Notes under the pieces: generated by a model
What the model saw: only the letters and a program-made list of their open reading frames with translations
The model's database searches: none
Told to the model about the DNA's origin: nothing
Source of the DNA: Varanus komodoensis
Taxonomy: Eukaryota > Chordata > Lepidosauria > Squamata > Varanidae
NCBI RefSeq assembly: GCF_004798865.1
Contig: NW_025335641.1
Coordinates: forward strand, 6,966,908 to 7,030,907
Direction of reading: 5' to 3'
DNA: 64,000 nucleotides
Part shown: piece after piece, positions 1 through 12,119 of the stretch
Numbering within the stretch: the first letter of the stretch is position 1
How the letters are laid out: each line of letters opens with the position of its first letter
Program-made: the position numbers and the translations under genes

Positions 1-3000
1 AGAAATAAAGACCTAGTTCACATGTGATGACTCCCATGGGTTAAATAACCAATGGGCTCTCATGCACAAGTGAGAGAAGTAGGTATACTGCCTGTAGTGG
101 ACCCATCCCTTCTCAGCAACCCATGTGGATTGCCTTCCTAGGCTGTTGAACATGACAACCTATGTTCCTCATGACAAAATCCCACAATCTATTGGTGTGG
201 GAGGTTTTTTTTAAAATAATCTTCACCGTGGGACATTACCTGTTTAATGGGAGAACATATGCCCCCAAATTCCACATCAACTAGCACCCCTAGTTTAAAA
301 AAATCAGGCATCAGGGTCAGAAAAGAGTTTAATTCAGAGCTTGTGGAGTCAGTAAGAATAGATAGATATCCTCAGACTAAGTGATGTGACTCAAAACAAG
401 GCATATGTCCTATGTTTTCTTGCCAGAGCAATGAGCAAATGTTAAAATTATTGCTAAAATAGATGATGATGAGAAAGAAATAATAACAGAATACAATGCC
501 ATCAAAGACCATGTTTCTTTAAAATGGACAAGAGAAAGGCTCCTGCCCTGAGGACCTCGCTGTCTAAAAAGCATCTCAAGGGCATTACAAGAAAGGTGGG
601 CTTCAAAGCATTTAAAAGGAGTACAAGAGATTACATCAGGCAAAGCTGGTCCAAGATACTGTGCTACCAGAGGAAAACTGCAGCACGGCACCATCTCTGA
701 TTTTGCGTACTGGAGCCAACCAGACTGAAGTCTTACTTCTCTACTGGCAATGGAGTACATCTTCCAAATGCACCTGAGGACAGCAGACCAGCTTGGAGTG
801 CATTGCTATTTTCTCACATCTCTTCCTGCCAATGGCCAATCCCTGGCACCTGCCACCTGAGGCAGTTACCTCATTTGCCTAAGGGTAAGGCAGGCCTGTC
901 AGGTGTTCTGACAGGCAATTCTGGGGCCTTTGTGTATCTAATTATTGTCTTCTGGATTGCAAAAATGTAATTTTGCTATATTAAGAAAGGTCAGTTGAAA
1001 TTCTACAGTCATGATCTCCGAAGAACACTCAATTATGAAACCATCTGCCCCAGCATTCAGTAGGGAAGAGTTCTTGGTGAAGCAGCTTTTCTTGATGGAT
1101 AAGAAGTTGTCTTCATAGACTTGAGACATGCAGCTCCCTTTGAATGGAGATGGTGCATTTCCTGCAATGTTATTGGGGGCGGGGATGTGACCCTGACAAT
1201 TATCTTAGATAGCAGGCAACTTTTTAATTCGATAATCTTCACTTTGGCTAAACAAAATGACTTTCTCTTTTTAGGGGAGTATATTCTGTAAGGTAGAAAA
1301 ATGACAGATGTGTGCATGCATATACACTCACACACCCTTTACATTTTATTATAGTGTACTTACTGGCATTCATTTCCCTCTTTGCTCTCTATATTGCTTT
1401 CTTTACTGTTCAGTAATTCATCATAAACACGTGCACACACACACACACACACATATAAACCTGTTTGCCCATATACTATTGTGATATCATTTTGCCCACT
1501 ATATGATCCCTAATTATATGGGATAACATCTGAGATTATTTCAAAATGGAAAAGGAAAGAGTAACTAGGGAGACACCACAGATTAATTTTTTGAAAGTGA
1601 AACAAAAAAAAATCACTCAAATTAATTTTCAAGGAATTTCAACCCCTTTCCTATCCAAAATGGCTATTTTAGGAGGCAAAAATTGAAATGAGAGCATCTA
1701 GCACAACCTCCCATCATTAATGGTCATGATAGTGTGTTAAGGTGTGCTAGTTATTGGCTATTAAGAACAATTGAAGATGTTGCATGCATAAAATTTACCC
1801 TTGAACTGAGTGGAAACAAAGTTGTAATTCTGTTATAGCTACCCTTGGACTGGTGTGACAGTTACTCAGTGCAGTGAACAAACTGCCGAGTTAGTCAGTG
1901 ATGGAGTGACTATTGCATTTATTTATCATGATACATTGGAATAGATGTTAAAGCTGGTTGAGTCCCCAATGTAAGCCTTGGACACAATCTACCAGGTTTC
2001 ACAGCAGTAGTACTTGGTTGATTGGTTCCCTTGCCTGACTATTTGGGCAACAAATCTGGCTAATGGAAGAAACTGTTGTGACAGCCTTTGGTATACCCTG
2101 ATTGAAAATTCAGCTACATAACCCTCCTTGAACTGTTTATCTTATGTACTTATTTAAATAACATTCAGACTGACAGGTCTCTTATTCCTTGGCTTTCTTG
2201 TTACTCTTTAATGTATGCCTTATCAGCCGAAGCTCCGATACTACCAAATTTTGCATGTTTTTGATGTTGCACAGAAACTGAAGGGCAGAATTCTAGTCTG
2301 TGTCCTTAGTCATTCAGGGTTTTTTTTCCCCAAGCCTTTTGACTTCAAACTAGGCAAAACAAAACAAAAACAAAAACCACCCCAAACACACAAATACAGC
2401 CCAGACACAGACTTACTTCTCGTGTCTGTACAAATATGCCAAAAAAGGCTGGGGATGTCAGGGTTGAACACAGCCAAGTCTAACTGAAGCTTTAACTGCA
2501 TTCAGAACAACAGGCAACCAATATGAGCAAATCAGCTTTATTCAAGGCTCTCAGGAAGAGAGCTGTGTGCAAATGATTCATCATGAATAAATTATGCAAG
2601 TTATTTAGCCATTATTTGAAGAGTATTTTCCAAGGCATTTGACTGGGAAGTTGTTAGCTAGCCTGTCACCTGTTTCTGTTCAGCATGACCATGAAATGGG
2701 GTGGTGCGTTTGTAATACAGGTATGGATGCACCTCTAGTCCCTGTATGAACAAACCCCATTTATAAGCAGAATTCTTAGCATAATAGACAAAATACTGAG
2801 CCCCCATAATCCAAATAGGAGTGCGAAAGAATCCTACTCAGACCCAATACACTTAGCAGAGTTTGTTCTGCAACTATTGCACATGGGCGCTAGCAAAATA
2901 GCAAGTGTGAGGGTGGGAAGGTGGGGCTGTCTAAGCCCCAGCCCCCCATTGTCAAGGTCACATCACTTGTGTTACTATTACAGTCTTGCACGCCTGTCCC

Positions 3001-3543
3001 TTTTCCCCTCCCATAAGCATTTCACACCAAGAGATGGGGGTGGAGAGACTATGCATTACACTGGTTTTGCTATTTGCATAGATGGAGAAATCAGTTTGGA
3101 ACAGATGCAATTAAAATTCACATGAATCACCCATTTACCACCAACACATGGAATGACACCCAAGCTGACCAGCAGCCATAACTCTCCAAGAACTCATAGG
3201 AGAGACCTGAATAGTCCCTCAAGTCCCATGCCTTTGCAGTCTGATCAGAGCTAATGAGGATACCACAGAGCTCATAATTATTTTCCAATGTCATTTAGGT
3301 GGACTTTCGGGTTCTCACCCTGAATATGCATGTGAGTGCACATGTGCATAAACACACACACGCACATCCACACACGCCTGCCCTCCTGATGGATCTCCCT
3401 TCATCCAGGCATTTTTATGTGCTTTTAGGGGTGCACGGCTTATTGTAGCTGAACTGTCCAAATATTCTGTGTCTAAACCTCCATTATGAAACACCCACCC
3501 TCCATCATCTCCATTAAAAAGGCAAAGGTTTCCCCTTGACATT
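1..3543. other. Single-copy sequence, no gene recognised
   Basis: I see no gene, RNA or clear transposon here. The longest frames (up to about 116 codons) have no recognisable domain and no splice context. A short stretch near 840-930 resembles a fragment of a dispersed squamate repeat, but it is too degraded to name. Small A-rich and CA-rich runs are present. Confidence 0.6.
1434..1452. repeat. (AC)n microsatellite
   Basis: A short uninterrupted AC dinucleotide run, seen directly in the sequence. Confidence 0.9.
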
Positions 3544-3853
3544 AAGTCCAATCATGCCTGACTCTAGGGGGCAGTGCTCATCTCCATTTCCTAGCCGAGG
3601 GAGCCAGCGTTTGTCCGCAGACAGTCTCCGTGGTCATGTGGCCAGCATGACTAAACACTGAAGTGCCCGGAAAGCTGTTACCTGCCCACCCAAGTGGCAC
3701 CTTTTTATCTACTTGCATTTGCATGCTTTCGAACTGCAAGGTTGGCAGGAGCTGGGACAGAGCAATGGGAACTCACCCCGTTGTGCAGATTTGAACCAGC
3801 GACCTTTCGACCAGCAGCACAGCAGTTTAAACCACTGTGCCACCTGCAGTCCC
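3544..3853 (-). mobile_element. Sauria-type tRNA SINE (minus strand)
   Basis: On the minus strand the element starts near 3853 with a tRNA-like head: a box A-like GTGGCACAGTGGTTTAAA and a box B-like GGTTCAAATC, which would form an internal Pol III promoter. The body carries the family words for 'cgaactgc..ggttggcaggagctggg' and 'gtggtcatgtggccagcatgac' (plus-strand reading). The 3' end near 3544 reads GAGTCAGGCATGATTGGAC on the minus strand and resembles the BovB 3' tail. Sauria SINEs are known as tRNA-derived squamate SINEs with a BovB-like 3' end, about 350 bp long, so this copy is almost full length. It has no coding capacity. A second copy lies at 21715-22045. Confidence 0.8.
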
Positions 3854-5135
3854 TATTCATCTCCATTACAAACACTATAGACAGTAAAATATTCTTTTAT
3901 TAGTAGTCAACACCTTCCTCAAGGAATAGCATAAATTACAAATGTTTTGCCCTTTCAGGAAGGGAGTTCTGCCTTTCACTTCCTAATGAAACTCAGACTA
4001 GTACATGTTCATGTTTCTCCACTGGGAATAAGAAGCAAAGCTCCTCTTTCTCCAGTTTTCTGGAGATCACTGCAGGATCCAAGGGCTGTCATCATTTCTG
4101 CCCACCTTCTCTACTCTGGCTCAGCTAAGTCCAATCCCATGTGATAGCTCCAAGATCAAGATAACAACAAGCAGTGGTTAAAGTCAAGCCCTCACCCTCT
4201 GTTTCCACAGCCACTGGCCAGAATTGGTCTTTCTTACAGACTTCCCTTTTCCCACTAGAGATCATTATCTCCCTCTATGCCTTACCCCTGTACCTTTTCC
4301 TTTGGCTCCTGATTCTCTGTTTGTATCCTTCGCCCTTCACACCATTCCCTTCACTCCTTCTGTCCTGGTTGCTCCTGTTCTCCTTCTTTCTTCCCTTTCA
4401 TCATGTTCCCTTCCTGGCATTTCAAAGCACTGCTTTGCCTCATCACTTCTAGCTGATACCCTTCTGCCAAGCCAGGCTGGCCCACAAGTTGGTAGCACTC
4501 TGAAATAACATCATCTCTCAGCACTGCAGTGCTTGCCCTTCCTTCTGCTGCCATCCAAAACCCATTAAGATTCCGTCTGCTGGCATCCTTGTCTATACAA
4601 CCAACCATTGGGATATAATTCACACACCAGCTGAATATCTGTTTTGTTTTGTTTTGTTTTGTTATTATGGCTGACAGTGATGTATATTTAGTTTTCTTTT
4701 ATTTAAGGAAAAGACTTAGAAATATATGAACCCTTTTATGAAACTAGCTGTTATGTCTATTACTTTATGCTCCCCCCACCCCCATTGGCCTGGTTAAAGC
4801 TTATGGTGCCAGTCACTGTACTTGCTGCTGCCTCTTTTTTGGCCTCATAGGGATCTGTATTGGTGAGTGGTGCACATTTCTTAGGTTTCATGCATATGGT
4901 TAGACAGCATTTGCTGGAACAGGCCATCATTCTGGGGACCCATTGAGAAACATCATTAGGTACATTTTTACTCCTGACTACTGGATATTTGTTTCCAGTT
5001 TTCCTGATTTCCTTTTTGTGTTTATTCATTAAACTTTTTTCCTTCACTAATTTGCTACTCAAAAGACTTTTAAGTGGAACCTGGGTTTAGTGTTTATTAT
5101 GTTCTTATTTATGTGTGATATGCTCTTATTTATGT

Positions 5136-5136
<1 letters not shown>
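3854..5136. other. Single-copy sequence, no gene recognised
   Basis: No gene or named element. Overlapping hydrophobic frames near 4174-4508 come from a pyrimidine-rich stretch and look like chance translations. A pentanucleotide run is annotated separately. Confidence 0.5.
4641..4663. repeat. (GTTTT)n microsatellite
   Basis: About 4.5 GTTTT units in a row, seen directly. Confidence 0.85.

Positions 5137-5169
<33 letters not shown>
5137..5169. repeat. (AC)n microsatellite
   Basis: A pure AC tract of about 33 bp, just upstream of a short SINE or LINE-type tail at 5210-5260. Confidence 0.95.
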
Positions 5170-5171
<2 letters not shown>

Positions 5172-5209
5172 CTGCTTTTGCTAGTGTTTTTACTATGCTA
5201 ACCACCATG

Positions 5210-5260
5210 AGACCTCAGTAAGAAGGTGGGGTATAAATTATGAAAGTAAATAAACAAAAT
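5210..5260 (+). mobile_element. 3' tail of a MIR-like SINE or L2 LINE
   Basis: The sequence AAGGTGGGGTATAAATTATG followed by AAGTAAATAAACAAAA is the usual 3' terminus of reptile L2 LINEs and of MIR-like SINEs that use the same tail. Only the tail is recognisable, so I cannot say which of the two it came from. Confidence 0.5.
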
Positions 5261-5544
5261 TCCAAATGCTGTGACAGAGCCCAATTGCACAGTTCACCAA
5301 CAGCTGGGATCCTCTGAGCTGTGCCAGAGACACAGAGCATCCCAGATCCGGACAGGCAGTTCTGTCAGTTTCACTTTATCCTGCATCCTATTTTTTAAAA
5401 AAATCCTAAGTTCTTGCTTTCTTGAATACGAAAGAAGAACACCATGAGTTTTGGTAAATTATTATCAAAAAGGCTCTTTAAAAAATCTCACCCATCAGTT
5501 CCAGTCAAATCCAGCAGGTACAGCAAGTGCATTTGCCTGCTATT

Positions 5545-5793
5545 TGTTTGTGTGTTTATTATATTTCTATCCTGCCATTTTTCCTTTCAATGAACTCAAA
5601 GCTATTTACATAATGCTCCTCTTCCTGCTCTCAGTTTTATCCTCACAAGAACAACCCTGCAAAGTAGAGTGTGCTGAGAGTCTGTGACTGGCCTAAAATC
5701 ACTCGCTGAGCTCCATGGCTGAGTGGGGACTAGAACCCAGACCTCCTGAGTCCCAGTCCTGCACTTTTAACCGCTGTACCACAATGGCTCTCA
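5545..5793 (-). mobile_element. MIR-like tRNA SINE (minus strand)
   Basis: Read on the minus strand, a tRNA-like head begins near 5793 (GAGAGCCATTGTGGTACAGC). A box B-like GGGTTCTAGTCC lies around 5726-5738. It is followed by the core words for a gctgagtggggact / gtctgtgactggcc / cctcacaagaacaaccctgc body (plus-strand reading) and an AT-rich tail near 5545. The arrangement matches MIR/CORE-type SINEs with an L2-like tail. A better-preserved copy of the same family lies at 34983-35223. Non-coding. Confidence 0.8.
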
Positions 5794-6199
5794 CTGCTCT
5801 AAAGTAGGGAAAGATCAGAGCTTGTATAGAAGGAGAAAGAGGAAGAAAGGAAGCAGCCCTAATTCAGCATTTAACATGGCTCCAAATGCAATGGAACTCA
5901 GACTATCAACAGTTAAGCACTCCATGCCCTGGCTCTGAACAGACAAATCTATCACTTAGAGTTTTTCCTACCTCCATTTGTTTGTTGTTTGTTTTGGTTT
6001 TGGTTTAATCTCAAAATCCTGTTGTCCTGAACATGGACAACTTAACAAATCTTGATAAATTCTTTTCAAAACCTAACTGAAACATAATTCTCATCTAATC
6101 TTACTTCCAGAATAGGCTGTGAATGTGGAATGACAATTGGCAACTTGCGCCATTTATGAAATGTGCTGACTGTGCAAACCAGGTCAAAAAGTCCAAAGC

Positions 6200-6500
6200 A
6201 TCCCTATTTTGCAAATACCCGGAAGAGGGCCTTCTCTGCGGTGGCACCCTGACTGTGGAATGTGCTCCCCAGAGAGGTTCGCCTGGCACCAAAGTTATAT
6301 TCCTTTCGACACCAGGTAAAAACCTTTTTATTCACCCAGCATTTTAATACTTAAATATTTTAACTAAGCTATTAATGGTCATGCTCAGTCACATTTTATT
6401 ATCCTTGTTGTATTGGGTTTATTTATTGTTATGTTTTATTTACATTGTAAGCTGTCCTGAGATGTTTGTTAAGGACAGGGTAAAAATATTGTAAATAAAA
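6200..6500 (+). mobile_element. L2-clade LINE, 3' end fragment
   Basis: The fragment begins with the end of the L2 ORF: nucleotides for the motif 'gcc ttc tct gcg gtg gca ccc ... tgg aat gtg ctc ccc' give a peptide like AFSAVAP.LWN.LP, typical of the L2 ORF2 C-terminus. A 3' UTR of AT-rich sequence follows, then a terminal 'acagggtaaaaatattgtaaataaaat'-type tail (about 6476-6500). It is 5'-truncated, as most LINE copies are. Copies with the same C-terminal motif occur at 28582-28950 and 63053-63262. Confidence 0.75.
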
Positions 6501-6699
6501 TAATTTTCATTTGCAAGGTACTCCCAGCAAGCCCATAGTATGGATTCTTCCATACATATATTAACGGGGACACAAAAAATTAAAATTTAAAATTGAGAAT
6601 TTGTCTCATGCAAGATGTACTGGGAACAATTCAGGCTAAATTAAGCACTGTGGGGAAATTCCTCTGAACGAAATGGGAGAGATTTGATTAGTACCAGTC

Positions 6700-6912
6700 T
6701 AATTGAAAACATTGGAGATGACAATCATGCTAGAGAAAGTTGAAGGTAGAAGAAGGAAAGGAAAACCAAATATGAGATGGAATAAATCCATACAGGAAGC
6801 TGCAGTCTTGAAGTTAGAAGAACTGACTGTCATGGACAGAACATTTTGGAGAGCTTTCATTCATGGAGTGTCCATAAATTGAAGATGACTTGATGGCATA
6901 TAACAGGATTTA
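6700..6912 (+). mobile_element. RTE/Vingi-like LINE, 3' end fragment
   Basis: Translation gives MLEKVEGRRRKGKPNMRW, followed by a frame with FWRAFIHGVS. This is the C-terminal end of RTE/Vingi-type reverse transcriptases (family form: MLGKVEG.RRRGRP..RWIDS ... FWR.LIH.V). The fragment ends with AAGATGACTTGATGGCATAT, a terminus also seen at 25712 and, inverted, at 42588. It is old, with several stops and frame breaks. The exact clade (RTE versus Vingi/Ingi) cannot be decided by eye. Confidence 0.65.
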
Positions 6913-7499
6913 AAACACTGGAGGTAGGCTAGAATTTGCGTACTATCTGCAATATGGTGGTGCCACCAAAATAGCCATCCCTCTGTTGAACTTTCTTTTC
7001 TTTGCAATGATGCTTAAGATTACTTACCCATGTCATGACAATCTGATCAACTGAGTTTTCCTGTCCCTCTCTACCACACAAGCAGCCAATGGCAGAGGGA
7101 GGAACACTCAGGAAGTGTTGAGATCAAAGGTGATCCAAAACATTACATGGAAAAGAAAGAGAGGAACCTTACAGAATCTCCTTCTACAACAGACGCTTGT
7201 ACAAAATTATGTTTGTGTTTGTGTGTGCATATTACAATGTGCTCTCAACACATTTAAATGTTGGTTCATTAAAAAAAATCTGATCTGGAAAAAAAATATA
7301 ACAACCCCCCCCTCCCCGCTTAATACACATGTAAATAAAATCTCATCTCACCTCTTATATGGCACCCATCTTATTTAAGATATTTTTTTTCTATTGCTAT
7401 CCTTACCTTGATGTTAATCTTTATTTTCCAATATTCTTTCCCAAGGGTTGACTCTTCATTATTTCTGACCCTTTAAAATGTACCTTCTTATTAGCCTCA

Positions 7500-7960
7500 T
7501 TGGAAGGGAAAAAATAACTGTTTTTATTTACTTGGTATAATGAGCTCCACAGCAGCATCTTCCCTGTTTCTCAGCAGGTCCGGCTATTTGTACCTCAGTT
7601 AACACTCTCTCGGATGTAATCAAATATTGCAATAAATCTCCCACAATAAGGTATAATTAAACATAGCCATTCCATTCAGTGGCTTAAACAATTATGTAAA
7701 TCCAACAGCACATAGTGAGTCAGTTTATGCTGAATAATGTCTGGGAGGAGTTCTGCTCACCTGCCTGGTGCCGGCTCTTTCCTCCCGCATTAATACGAGC
7801 ATAAATTACAGGCAGGCCGTGTTTGTCTCCAAAAGACACAATCAACCATAGTACGATCGCAGAGAACTGACATAACTTGACACGATGGCTAAAACACAAT
7901 GGGGGAAGCACATTTATTTTTGTATCCAATATCTGACAACAGCTTAGGTATGCTGAGGAG
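7500..7960. other. Possible conserved non-coding element
   Basis: A repeat-free block with the texture of vertebrate conserved non-coding sequence: AT-rich with scattered homeobox-like TAATTA and CAATAAA words, no microsatellite, and intact CpG-containing words such as GTACGATCGC and CACGATGG. There is no convincing reading frame or splice signal. This is an inference from sequence style only, and conservation was not tested. Confidence 0.25.
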
Positions 7961-8296
7961 CTGATTCAATTTTTTGTGTCAGCTTGCAGTGGAGCAGAGG
8001 ATAAGGTGTCCGCAGTGCTTGTAAGTGGGCAAAAGCTGCAGCCCACTGGCAAGGCAAATTAATTTGAGGCAGTGCTGGACCTGCCCACTTGCATTAGGTG
8101 GGGACATATTTTTGCAACCAGTACAAATGACGTTTTCTTGTACCTTCATGAGAGGCCCAGTGACTACCTCTTCTTAATTTACACACTATTTAAGAACATT
8201 TTAAAGCACAGAATTGTGGTAGAGCCTGGCTTTGTGAGTTGTTGGGATAGGAGAACATGAAAATTATTGTGCGGGCCTCAAAATACCTCATCCAGA

Positions 8297-8322
8297 TTTT
8301 TTTTCTTTCTTTCTTTCTTTTT
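8297..8322. repeat. (CTTT)n microsatellite
   Basis: T-rich run followed by four CTTT units, seen directly. Confidence 0.85.
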
Positions 8323-8814
8323 AGAAAAACTGTCCCACACACAAGTGGAATTATAAATACCCACAAAGGAGGATCTAATTCAAAGTTCTGGGCATGAATA
8401 TGAAAGAACCAAAGTGACTTGAGTCTAGGCTGAAGGGCCATTTACATCACTAGGTTATTCGAGGGACCACTGTTTGGCCTTTAAAATCAGCCACTCTGGA
8501 CCTGTTTTCTGGCCCAGCAGCAAGATCTATCAGGTTGGTGGCCACAGGGGCAGTGGTCGGTCAGGATGAAACTTCCTGTCCTGGGAAATCCACTCAAGCT
8601 TTTCCTTGGAAGGCTTTAAATGGATTTCTGCATTTATCAGTTAATATGAATCTGATTCAAGTTTTTCAAATCAGACTCTAGATTATATGTTTGTGGGCTT
8701 TATACCAATTTAGCATTTTATGCTATGTCTTCTCCATCATCATTCCAATAGCCTAATCTCTCTGGAAGGTATACAAAAAGTCAAAGTCTTAAAAGTACAA
8801 TATAAAGCATAATG

Positions 8815-8866
8815 CTGTGTGTGCGTGCGTGCGTGCACACACGCGCACACAAGCACGCACACATGC
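8815..8866. repeat. Inverted GTGC/GCAC alternating purine-pyrimidine tract
   Basis: A (GTGC)n tract runs straight into a (GCAC/CA)n tract with its centre near GTGCAC at about 8834-8838. The whole 52 bp alternates purine and pyrimidine and is nearly self-complementary, so it could form Z-DNA or a hairpin. This is predicted from the base order only. Confidence 0.8.
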
Positions 8867-8877
8867 AAAAGCTCATA

Positions 8878-9085
8878 TATGGTGTTGTAGTTGGAGTACT
8901 GAGTTCAAGAGATCCTGGGTCTAGTGCACTGGAGATAAAGTTCACTGGGCGACTTTGGTGCTGTCACTGACTCTCAGCCTACCCGACTTCACAGGGTTCT
9001 TGCGAAGAAGAGATTGCGAAGAGGAGAATCATGTAAGTTGTCTTGAAAGAAAAGGAGGCTATAAATATAGAATCTTTGAATGAAA
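8878..9085 (+). mobile_element. MIR-like tRNA SINE (plus strand, degraded)
   Basis: Begins with a box A-like GGTGTTGTAGTTGGAGTAC. The core word for 'gtcactgactctcagcc' follows, then 'acttcacagggttcttgcgaagaag' and finally a tail reading AAGGAGGCTATAAATATAG. This is the same family as 5545-5793 and 34983-35223, in the opposite orientation and more diverged. Confidence 0.7.
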
Positions 9086-9714
9086 GATATTAGAATAAAT
9101 GACTAAATAATTTCAAATATTCAACATATAAAAAATCAGGAGCTTCAAAAATTTATCATATGCTTGCAAATCCCTGAGAGTGAAGGAAAGACTTAACTTG
9201 GTGCCACATGGACCTCAGTGGGGAGAGTGTTTCATTATTGGTGGGCCACCGCTAAGAAAGCTCTCTCCCTTGTTGCCATCCTCAGAGGAATGTTCTCAGA
9301 GGAAGCACCCAGAAGAGAGCCTCAAATGATGGCCATAGTGCGTGAGTCAGTTTGTACCTTGTGAGATCCACCATCAAACATTTCCATCCTGAGCCATGTA
9401 AGGTTTACACCTGAGACCTTGAACTGGTCTTGGAAGCATATAGACAACCAATGCAAGCTGGACAAAATTGACATTATATGCTAAGATATCTTATCAATCT
9501 GACTTTGTCTTGTGAAATGTTGCTAAATGCAAAATGCTGTTTAGCCCAAAAAGAATGGCATAGAAACATTCGAAAGAAAAGAAAATACATCTGAATGAGA
9601 AAAAAAGAAACACTAGTCGAACACAGGTCCACAGTTGTGTGTAGCACATCCCTACACTCAAAGGTCTTTTCCCTAATCCCAAATTATTTATCCAGTCACC
9701 ATCAATCAATTTAA

Positions 9715-9925
9715 GATGCTATTTATTTATGTATACATGTGCACATGCTATTAATAGGCTGTTCTACAATATACATTCCCTGGACGGCTTACAAGATAAA
9801 CACCAGCGCATCCAAACAATCGCCATTACAGCAAGAACACGATAAAATGCTGCAAATATAACCATAGAGCTAAAACACACTTTAGGAACACTTTTAAACG
9901 ATTTTAATGCCTTCCTTGAACTTGC
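9715..9925 (-). mobile_element. Probable old L2 3' UTR (minus strand)
   Basis: An ATTTATTTATGTATACAT start followed by 'cctggacggcttacaagataaa', then an A-rich body and 'acttttaaacgattttaatgcc'. The order tail, 'CGGCTTACA', A-rich body matches the inverted 3' UTR of L2 copies in this window such as 62911-63262. It is diverged enough that an unrelated origin remains possible. Confidence 0.4.
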
Positions 9926-10837
9926 CATGTCCTCTCTCAGCAAGCCAGAAGTGGGCTGGTTTTTTATCTGATTCAAAGAGTCTGCCCTGCAGCAATCCCA
10001 TCGTGCACTTCTTTGTCAGAATCCTAATGACGATTCATATATACATAAGAGACAATCTCCAGCTGTAAGACTGAAAAGCTTCTGGGGGTCTATGCAGCTC
10101 CCTGACCCCAGACCTATTTTTATATTTTGATCTTGGGGAGGGTGCTGCCCAACTTTCAAAATCCTCCAGTTATCCCTACGGTAACAAAGCAGTAACTTAA
10201 CCGGGAGTGGCAAGACTTAAAACAGACCACTCAGGATCAAAGTGCCTAACAAACTAGAGCATTAGGCTCTGTGTCAGCCCAGAGAAAGACTCACATTAAA
10301 CTGCGCAGTGAATGTGGCTACCTTTGCTTGATTTCAATAACAACAACAGTACATCTAAATATCTGGCTTCTTTGGAGGCAACACAACTGAACAACTGCTT
10401 TCAGTTTGGCTGAGTACCTGAAAGAAGAGAGCTTGGTTTAGAATGTTAATGAAGTGGCATTCAGAAAGTATAAATATAGAACAGATACTAGCAAGGTATT
10501 GTTGTTGTTTTTTTCACCCCTTTGAATTGTTTGACAGAGCTTTTACCCTTTTGACCTGAGGCCAATGGTCACTCTCCTCTCCCTCCACATGTGAGCAGCT
10601 TTCTCTCCATGAAACCACCCCCAGGCTCACAGTTTCAGGATTTTGTGATGCAGCATTTTCAGATATTAGAGATGTTTTCATATTGGGTCATTCCGTGATG
10701 GCTGTGGGGTCTGGGGAAAGCATTGCTGTGATAGTGGAAACTGCTGAAAACGGCATCTGCTTAGAATCCAGTCCAAGGCTTTTGTTTCCCCACAGGCTGT
10801 GCAAATGTAATGAAGGTGGTTGGGGAAAGGACCATGA

Positions 10838-10893
<56 letters not shown>

Positions 10894-12118
10894 CCGTCTC
10901 TACCAGTCTTAATTTTAGTTAATACTTATGGGTTGAATCCAGTACTAGTCCTGCTTAGGGAAGAGATACTGAAATAAATCGGACTTAGGCTAGTATCAAA
11001 TCCATTTTGCATCATTTCATTTCAATGGGGTTTCTCTGAGTGAGAATAGCATGGGATCCAGTCCCATGTTATCAGACTTTAAACATAAAGAATCTTGATA
11101 ATGATTAACCATAAAATCACAAAGTTCAAGAAGCTTTGTAGGCCATCTGTGTCAGAACATTCTTTGGGCAACAGTATGGAGTGAACCAGAAGCAACAGTA
11201 AGGACTCCAAGTTCCTGAGTAATCCAAGATCAGAGAATGAACCAGGTGACAGGACTGAATAAGCAGCTAGGAGTCAGAACCAAAGAGCAGTCAGGAGCAG
11301 GTAAATAAACTGAAGCCGGGAACAGAAAACAAAGCAAGAATCAGGGCCAAAGAATGCCTAGAAGCACAGATACGCACTAAAAATCCTAGTAAACCATTTT
11401 GGTCAAGCAAAGAACTAGTGAGACAGGAAATCTCCTTACACTCCTTCCTCTTTGGAAGGGTCCAATGGTCAGTCTGGGTAGGCAGAGCCAGAATTTTGCG
11501 AAATCAGCAATTGCTGGGGGAGCTGTAGTTATTCAAGTCATCATCAGAGGGAGAGGTCAGCAGTTCTTCATAACCTTGAAGCAGGACTAGATCATCTGCC
11601 ATCCCGAGACATTTGTAGGGGACAGGATAGATATGCTTTTAATGTATAAATATGGCTGTCCATCCTTTGTTTAAGACCTCAAGCTCTTTTACGTAATTGG
11701 TTTCATTTCTGCTAACTAGGCCCCTGAAATGAACTTCAGGTCCTGGCTTCAAACCTTTGTTGAAGACAAGCCTGATTACTATTAACCAAGCAAAAGGGCA
11801 GAATAAAGCCAAGCTTTGTAAAGTCCTGAAAAGAAGGATAGGGGTGTGTTCATACTGAAACGGAAAAAAGTGACTTTATCCTGCTTGCTTAACTAAGGCT
11901 GATGGATTGACTACGTAATGTGTGAACTAGTCCCATCTAATTAAACTCGTAAAAATGTAAGTAGAGCCCCTGCTGGATCAGAGCAAAGCACTCTCTGCAC
12001 AGAGTAGCCAACAATGCCTATGGGGAACCCACAAGCAGGACATGAATGCAACAGCAATCTTCTGCTCATTCTCCAGCCACTGGTATGCAGATGTGGGATA
12101 GTGCTGTTGCATCCATAT
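9926..12118. other. Single-copy sequence, no gene recognised
   Basis: No gene recognised apart from the (TC)n tract annotated separately. A stretch around 10930-11070 ('gggttgaatccagt', 'tttcaatggggtttctc', 'gggatccagtccca') resembles a dispersed squamate repeat with inverted 'ggatccagt' words, but its limits are unclear. Confidence 0.5.
10841..10890. repeat. (TC)n microsatellite
   Basis: An uninterrupted TC tract of about 50 bp. A long serine/leucine run in the overlapping frame is only a translation of this repeat. Confidence 0.97.
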
Positions 12119-12119
12119 A

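Noticed and set aside
4174-4508. Two overlapping hydrophobic frames that resemble membrane proteins
   Set aside because: The hydrophobicity comes from a pyrimidine-rich stretch (many TTC/CTC/CCT codons) in both frames, with no start context or conservation evidence.
10683-10922. Ser/Leu-repeat peptide
   Set aside because: Direct translation of the (TC)n tract at 10841-10890.
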